From SHXR01 sp046160305 (lineage in GTDB: Bacteria; Pseudomonadota; Gammaproteobacteria; Burkholderiales; SG8-39): 64,000 nt of DNA. A model generated the notes under the pieces. The model was not told where the DNA came from, searched no databases, and saw only the letters and a program-made list of their open reading frames with translations. Of the stretch, positions 59,893-64,000 are shown one piece after another. The translations under genes were made by a program, and so were the position numbers. The stretch lies in assembly GCA_046160305.1 (NCBI GenBank), contig JBJXGX010000305.1:24962-88961 (forward strand). Reading direction: 5' to 3'. The number at the start of each line of letters is the position of its first letter. Position 1 is the stretch's first letter.

Positions 59893-61350
59893 GTGAAATC
59901 CAAGCCGATTGCGCGCAGCGTATTGATCGCAGCCGTCACGCTGTCGTTGTCCCCGTTCGCTGTTGCAGCCGAAGATGCCGAGGCGCTGCTTCGCCGTGCG
60001 TCGGCCGCCATGGGTGCCGATAACCTGAAAACGCTGCGCTATGTGGGCAGCGGATCCGGCGCATCGTTCGGTCAGGCCTATGTGCCCGGGATGCCCTGGC
60101 CGAAGCTCAACTATTCGCGCTATGAGCGTCAACTCGACTACGATAAAGTCTTCACCAGCGAACAGGTTCGCCGCAGTCGCGCCGAGCCGAAAGGCGGTGG
60201 GGCGGTGCCACTCACGGGCGAAGCCGCGTTCGGTGGTGTGGCGAGCGCAACGCGCGCCTGGAATCTCGCCGGCCCGATCCCGGTTCCCCGCAACGCCGCG
60301 TTGCCGAGCCGGCTGCACGATCTTTGGATTACTCCGCATGGGGTGATCAAGGCTGCGATCGGCGCGAAAGCGACGATGGTCTTTCGCACCGAAGGGAATC
60401 GGTCCCTCGCGGCTGTTTCGTTCGCGATGCCCGGCGTGATGAGCGCGACAGCATTCATCAACGACGCCTACATGGTCGATCGGGTCGAATCGCGCGTACC
60501 CGATGCCGTTCTCGGCGATACCGCGGTGGTAACCACCTACGCCGACTATCGCGATCACAACGGCGTGAAATTCCCCGCTCGCATCGAACAGACCCAGGCG
60601 GGCTCGATGGTGCTCGCGCTCGCGATCTCGGAAGTCATGCCCAACGCGGAAGTTAATTCCGCGGTTCCGGAAAACGTGGTCACGGCCGCCGAGCGTGTCG
60701 TCGCCGAAAAGGCGGCCGACGGCGTCTGGTTCCTCGCGGGCGGTTCGCACAACAGCGCGGCGATCGAGATGAGCGACCATGTGATCCTCGTTGAATCCCC
60801 GCTGGGTGATGAACGTGCGAGCGCGGTGATCCAGGAAGTGAAGAAACTCATCCCCGGGAAGCCGATTCGGTATGTCGTCAATTCGCATAATCATTTCGAT
60901 CATTCCGGCGGGCTGCGGGCGGCAGTGGCCGAAGGCGCCGCGGTCGTCGTGCAGGCCCAAAGCAAGCCTTACTTCGAGAAGGCCTTTGCAAACCCCAACA
61001 AGATCGCACCCGACCTGCTCGCAAAATCCGGCAAGCAGGCGAAGGTGATCGGCGTGGCCGAGCAGATGACGATGAAGGACGCCACTCGCACGGTAGAGAT
61101 TCACCGCATCAAGGACTCCATCCATGTCGATACGTTTCTCATGGTCTACCTGCCGAAAGAAAAGCTGCTGATCGAAGCCGATGCCTACACGCCGCTGCCG
61201 CCAAACGCACCGGTGCCGACGCCTGTGAACGCATTGAACGTGGAGCTTGCAAACAACATCGACCGGTTGAAGCTGCAGGTCGATCGCATCCTGCCGCTGC
61301 ACGGTCGGATCGTTCCGCTCGCGGAGTTGCATCGCACAATCGGCAAGTAG
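59893..61350 (+). CDS. MBL-fold metallohydrolase, exported
   Basis: The start is a GTG at 59893 after ATGAGGAGGA; 485 residues. The signal peptide ends near FAVAAED. The first ~270 residues form an unrecognised beta-rich domain. The metallo-beta-lactamase part follows, with HNHFDHSGG near residue 332-340 (the zinc motif HxHxDH in variant form: His, His, Asp, His), and later LIEADAYTP and PLHGRIVPL with the final His. Periplasmic hydrolase of unknown substrate; such two-domain proteins occur next to catabolic clusters. Divergent from the Tat-exported hydrolase. Confidence 0.85.
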   Translation: MKSKPIARSVLIAAVTLSLSPFAVAAEDAEALLRRASAAMGADNLKTLRYVGSGSGASFGQAYVPGMPWPKLNYSRYERQLDYDKVFTSEQVRRSRAEPKGGGAVPLTGEAAFGGVASATRAWNLAGPIPVPRNAALPSRLHDLWITPHGVIKAAIGAKATMVFRTEGNRSLAAVSFAMPGVMSATAFINDAYMVDRVESRVPDAVLGDTAVVTTYADYRDHNGVKFPARIEQTQAGSMVLALAISEVMPNAEVNSAVPENVVTAAERVVAEKAADGVWFLAGGSHNSAAIEMSDHVILVESPLGDERASAVIQEVKKLIPGKPIRYVVNSHNHFDHSGGLRAAVAEGAAVVVQAQSKPYFEKAFANPNKIAPDLLAKSGKQAKVIGVAEQMTMKDATRTVEIHRIKDSIHVDTFLMVYLPKEKLLIEADAYTPLPPNAPVPTPVNALNVELANNIDRLKLQVDRILPLHGRIVPLAELHRTIGK

Positions 61351-61413
61351 GCGTGCTGTAGTCGAGTTGAATGCAGGTCGAGCGCGGGCGTTGGCTTGCG
61401 CGCGATCCGCGTG

Positions 61414-61691
61414 CTATCCCTTTGCAATGAGGCCGGGAAGCCACAGCACGATATAGCCGAACGTTTTGATCACCGGAAAATAAATCGGCACGGTGAGCAT
61501 CATGATCGACAAGGGCTCCATGAACATGCCCATGACGATCAGGATCGCTTGCATGATGATGAGCAACATCACGGTAATGCGAAGCGATGCACCATGACCG
61601 GATGGTTCTTCGGTATGAAACGCACCGCGCGCATCGCGACTTCCTGGGCGGTGGCACTGGCGGCCCACAGGCCGGTCGCGACTGCACCCAT
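61414..61691 (-). pseudogene. Collapsed TRAP transporter operon: DctP N-terminus joined to DctM fragments
   Basis: From the ATG at 61689-61691 on the minus strand one frame reads MGAVATGLWAASATAQEVAM, then RAVRFIPKNHPVMV: a signal peptide and first strand of a DctP-type receptor. From about 61590 another frame reads SLRITVMLLIIMQAILIVMG, MFMEPLSIMMLTVPIYFPVI and KTFG, which is the conserved late part of DctM, and then jumps to YIVLWLPGLIAKG, the normal DctM C-terminus. A 3-kb operon thus appears reduced to 280 bp by several deletions. The rest of 61351-61756 holds no gene. Confidence 0.6.
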
Positions 61692-61756
61692 CGGCCATCA
61701 ATATCAAGCAGCGACGGATTGGCATCGTCGCCGACCGCGAGCGTTGTAACGGTGCC

Positions 61757-62737
61757 TTATTCAGCGCGAATGCCGAGATCCTTGAGAATGCGCGACCAAT
61801 TCGCCTTATCGGCGCGCAACACCATCGCGAATTCCTCGGGCGTACTCGATACCGGTTCGGCGCCTTGCGCAGCGAGTGCTTCGCGGTAGGCGGGCGTGCC
61901 GACGAATTTCATCATCTCGGCGTGGAGCCGATTCACGATCGCGGCGGGTGTTCCGGTCGGTGCGGCGATACCGTACCAAGCGTTGACTTCATAGTCGGGA
62001 AGACCCGCCTCGGCGATCGTCGGCACATCAGGAATCTGCGTTGACCGGCGCTTGGTTGCAACCGCGAGTAGGAGGAGCTTGCCCGAGCGCCAATGCGGCA
62101 GCACGTTCGGAATGCCAAGAAACGACAGTTCGACTTCACCCGACAGCAGCGCGGTCATGGAGGGTGCCGATCCCTTGTACGGAATATGCGTGATGCGAAT
62201 GCCTGCGAGGGCTTCGAAGAGTGCGGCCGATAGATGGGTCGAGCTGCCGAGCCCGCTCGAGGCCGCGTTCAGCTTGCCGGGGTGTTGCTTGGCGAGCGCA
62301 ATCAATTCGGCCACCGTCGCAACGCCGGTCGATGGATGGACCGCGAGCACATTCGGTGCGGTGGCAATCAACATGATCGGCGTGAAGTCGCGTTCCGCGT
62401 CATAGGAAACCTTGCCGATGAGCGGATTGATGATCGTGCTGCCCATGCCGGCCGAGAGCAGCGTATAGCCATCGGGCGCGGCCCGGGCGACGTAATCGGT
62501 GCCGATGTTGCCGCCGCCGCCCGCGCGGTTGTCCACGATCACTTGTTGGCCGATCGCCTCCGACAGGCGCTGTGCAAAGATCCGTCCGATCGTGTCGTTT
62601 GGGCCACCTGGGGCGTACGGAACGACCAGCCGGATCGGTTTCACCGGATAGGTTTGCGCTTGCGGATCCTGACCGAATGCGCACATCGCTGCCGCCAGCA
62701 CGATTGCGACGCGAAAGTGCTTCATGCATGCGCTCAT
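61757..62737 (-). CDS. Bug family (TctC-like) receptor
   Basis: 326 residues from the first ATG; a second ATG four codons on (62723-62725, MKHFRVAIVL) may be the real start, and neither has a clear ribosome binding site. Signal peptide to about DPQAQT, then YPVKPIRLVVPYAPGGPNDT, NRAGGGGNIGTDYVA, APDGYTLLSAGMGS, LNAASSGLGSSTHL, HIPYKGSAPSMTALL and IPDVPTIAEAGLPDYE. Divergent from the next Bug gene with a 133-bp gap (103 bp if the first possible start of that gene is used). Confidence 0.92.
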   Translation of the reverse strand: MSACMKHFRVAIVLAAAMCAFGQDPQAQTYPVKPIRLVVPYAPGGPNDTIGRIFAQRLSEAIGQQVIVDNRAGGGGNIGTDYVARAAPDGYTLLSAGMGSTIINPLIGKVSYDAERDFTPIMLIATAPNVLAVHPSTGVATVAELIALAKQHPGKLNAASSGLGSSTHLSAALFEALAGIRITHIPYKGSAPSMTALLSGEVELSFLGIPNVLPHWRSGKLLLLAVATKRRSTQIPDVPTIAEAGLPDYEVNAWYGIAAPTGTPAAIVNRLHAEMMKFVGTPAYREALAAQGAEPVSSTPEEFAMVLRADKANWSRILKDLGIRAE

Positions 62738-62870
62738 GAATGCATGCCGGCTTCACCCGCCGCCGCATGGGGATCCAGCATCGCCGGTATTCGATTGACC
62801 ATTTGGGATTCCGGTCATAGAGTCGGGTCGAACGATCGGAATGGTAACCCGATGCGTACCGGAGAACGCG

Positions 62871-63887
62871 ATGAACAAGGCATCCGATGATCGGCGGCGC
62901 GATCCGATCTCCACTCGACGCGGCATGCGTTACGCATGGGTGGCATTCACGTTTCTCGCGTTCGGCGTGCCCCATTGGGTGCTTGCGCAATCGTTCCCCG
63001 CAAAGCCGATCAAACTCATTGTGCCGAGCGGTCCTGGTGTCGGTCCGGACATCGTATCGCGGACCATTGCCCCAACGCTTGCGGAGGCATTGGGGCAGCC
63101 GGTCGTGATCGAGAACCGTCCTGGAGGCGCATCGACGATCGCGGCCTCGAGCGTCGCGAACGCTGCACCCGATGGCTATACGTTGTTCCTGACGATTACA
63201 TCGACCTTGAGCGTCTTGCCGCATATGAGCGCGAATCTCGGGTTCGATCCAACCGGCGCATTCGCACCTGTCGTGTTGCTCTCGACGATGCCGTTCGTAC
63301 TGTTCGTGAATGCGGGCGTGCCGGCGCATACCGTGCAGGAGCTGATTGCCCTCGCGAAAGCCAGGCCCGGTCATTTCAATTTCGGCGGTGCGAGCGGAAC
63401 ACTGCCGCATATGGCGGGTTACTTATTCATGTCGGCCGCCGGCGTCGATCTTACGTTCGTGCCCTACAAGTCGGTGGCGGCCGCGATTCCCGACATTGTG
63501 TCGGGCACCATCCATATCGTCATTGAAGCGTTCGCATCGTTTCGTCCGCACCTGCAGTCGGGCAAGGTCCGAGCCCTCGTCACCGCCCGCAGCACGCGCT
63601 ATTCGCAACTCCCGGACGTACCCTCCGCGGTCGAGGCAGGCCTTCCGCGTTTCGAGGTGAACTCGTATTTCGGCTTGCTTGCTCCAAAACGCACGCCGCC
63701 AGATGTGATCCATCGTCTGAATACGGAAACGAACAAGGTGTTGGCAACGAGAGAACTGCGCGAGACGTTGCAGCGTCTTGGCATGGAGCCGGCAGGCGGC
63801 ACACCCGAGCAGTTCGCCGAGTTCATTACTAATGATGCCCGTCATTGGGGGCCGGCGGTCAAGGCATCCGGGGCGAAGCTTGAGTAG
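62871..63887 (+). CDS. Bug family (TctC-like) receptor
   Basis: I chose the ATG at 62871 (338 residues), preceded by CCGGAGAA; it gives a Tat-less, slightly long N-terminus (MNKASDDRRRDPISTRRG) before the hydrophobic core, so the ATG at 62925 (MRYAWVAF) is an alternative. Signal peptide to about WVLAQS, then FPAKPIKLIVPSGPGVGPDI, in which the usual PGG reads PGV, NRPGGASTIAASS, APDGYTLFLTITS, FNFGGASGTLPHM, FVPYKSVAAAIPDIV and LPDVPSAVEAGLPRFE. Confidence 0.9.
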   Translation: MNKASDDRRRDPISTRRGMRYAWVAFTFLAFGVPHWVLAQSFPAKPIKLIVPSGPGVGPDIVSRTIAPTLAEALGQPVVIENRPGGASTIAASSVANAAPDGYTLFLTITSTLSVLPHMSANLGFDPTGAFAPVVLLSTMPFVLFVNAGVPAHTVQELIALAKARPGHFNFGGASGTLPHMAGYLFMSAAGVDLTFVPYKSVAAAIPDIVSGTIHIVIEAFASFRPHLQSGKVRALVTARSTRYSQLPDVPSAVEAGLPRFEVNSYFGLLAPKRTPPDVIHRLNTETNKVLATRELRETLQRLGMEPAGGTPEQFAEFITNDARHWGPAVKASGAKLE

Positions 63888-63914
63888 AGCGTTGGCCAGC
63901 TGTGCTGAAGCCTC

Positions 63915-64000
63915 CGTTCGCCCTGAGCCTGTCGAAGGGTAACGCAGGCTTGCCGAAGGCGCGCGATGGTTTGCACGCGGATTCTCCGGCATTCACCCTT
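63915..64000. repeat. Dispersed TTCGCCCTGAGC repeat pair (cut by the window edge)
   Basis: CGTTCGCCCTGAGCCTGTCG plus AAGGG at 63915-63939 is followed after 49 bp by ATTCACCCTT, the start of an inverted copy running off the window. The layout, including the TAACGCAGGC joint, copies that at 58693-58785. It lies 27 bp after the last Bug gene and probably acts as a 3' hairpin. Confidence 0.8.

Noticed and set aside
59875..61332. 485-codon minus-strand frame mirroring the MBL-fold gene
   Set aside because: Same length as the real gene only because both strands lack stops; no recognisable domain and no ribosome binding site.
1..64000. tRNA, rRNA, riboswitch, integrase or prophage genes
   Set aside because: I looked for them in the intergenic regions and found no convincing cloverleaf, conserved RNA motif, integrase or phage structural gene.

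Overview
The window is a GC-rich, densely packed stretch of a chromosome from what looks like a Betaproteobacterium of the order Burkholderiales (Bordetella/Alcaligenaceae/Comamonadaceae type). The main reason is the extreme number of Bug (TctC-like) periplasmic solute receptors: eleven are present, ten intact and one with an internal deletion, a pattern typical of that group. No rRNA, tRNA, prophage, intact insertion sequence or CRISPR array was seen. The gene content is catabolic and transport related: uptake receptors, TRAP transporters, oxygenases, amidases, hydrolases and dehydrogenases, with a few local regulators.

Layout. 1-12.7 kb: a Rieske oxygenase (cut by the window edge), cupin, SDR, IclR regulator, ThDP-dependent enzyme and a lone CoxL-type molybdenum hydroxylase subunit, followed by three tandem Bug receptors, a carboxymuconolactone-decarboxylase-like protein, a second cupin and a fourth Bug receptor. 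12.8-16.2 kb: a membrane histidine kinase overlapping a FixJ-type regulator, then a GlcG/HbpS-like protein overlapping a secreted ankyrin protein. 16.2-22.3 kb: an amidohydrolase, then a decay zone with two damaged cytochrome c genes fused by a deletion, a Bug gene with an in-frame deletion, an unrecognised protein with a 27-bp tandem repeat at its start, an MFS relic and a further Bug gene. 22.4-32.8 kb: MFS permease, deaminase-type amidohydrolase with a Bug receptor, alpha/beta hydrolase, a VapBC-like pair with an HTH relic, an EamA exporter, Bug, an NMT1-like binding protein and a TauD/TfdA dioxygenase. 32.9-37.0 kb: MAPEG, a B12-binding radical SAM enzyme, a polysaccharide deacetylase and a ModA-like binding protein.

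37.1-47.5 kb holds a fused TRAP permease with its receptor, a Bug receptor, an SDR, a class II aldolase, and an isochorismatase-fold hydrolase translationally coupled to a HyuB/HyuA pair. I read this as a candidate route for ATP-dependent opening of a cyclic amide or imide followed by hydrolysis of an N-carbamoyl product. 47.7-54.2 kb is a six-gene operon: TRAP receptor, large and small permease subunits, alpha/beta hydrolase, Baeyer-Villiger-type monooxygenase and amidase, which fits uptake, ketone-to-ester oxidation, ester cleavage and amide cleavage. Divergent from it, 54.4-58.6 kb carries a luciferase-like monooxygenase, a cytosine-deaminase-like amidohydrolase, a second amidase and an NAD-binding protein. 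58.8-64 kb has a Tat-exported dienelactone-hydrolase-like protein, an MBL-fold hydrolase, the collapsed remains of a TRAP operon and two more Bug genes.

Dispersed hairpin repeats punctuate the window: a 30-bp palindrome present twice in opposite orientation, a family built on the core TTCGCCCTGAGC at 58.7 kb and at the right edge, and a degenerate hairpin at 47.6 kb. The most unusual material is the concentration of partly deleted genes at 17.3-21.2, 28.1-29.8 and 61.4-61.7 kb. All functions are inferred by reading motifs; no database search was run.
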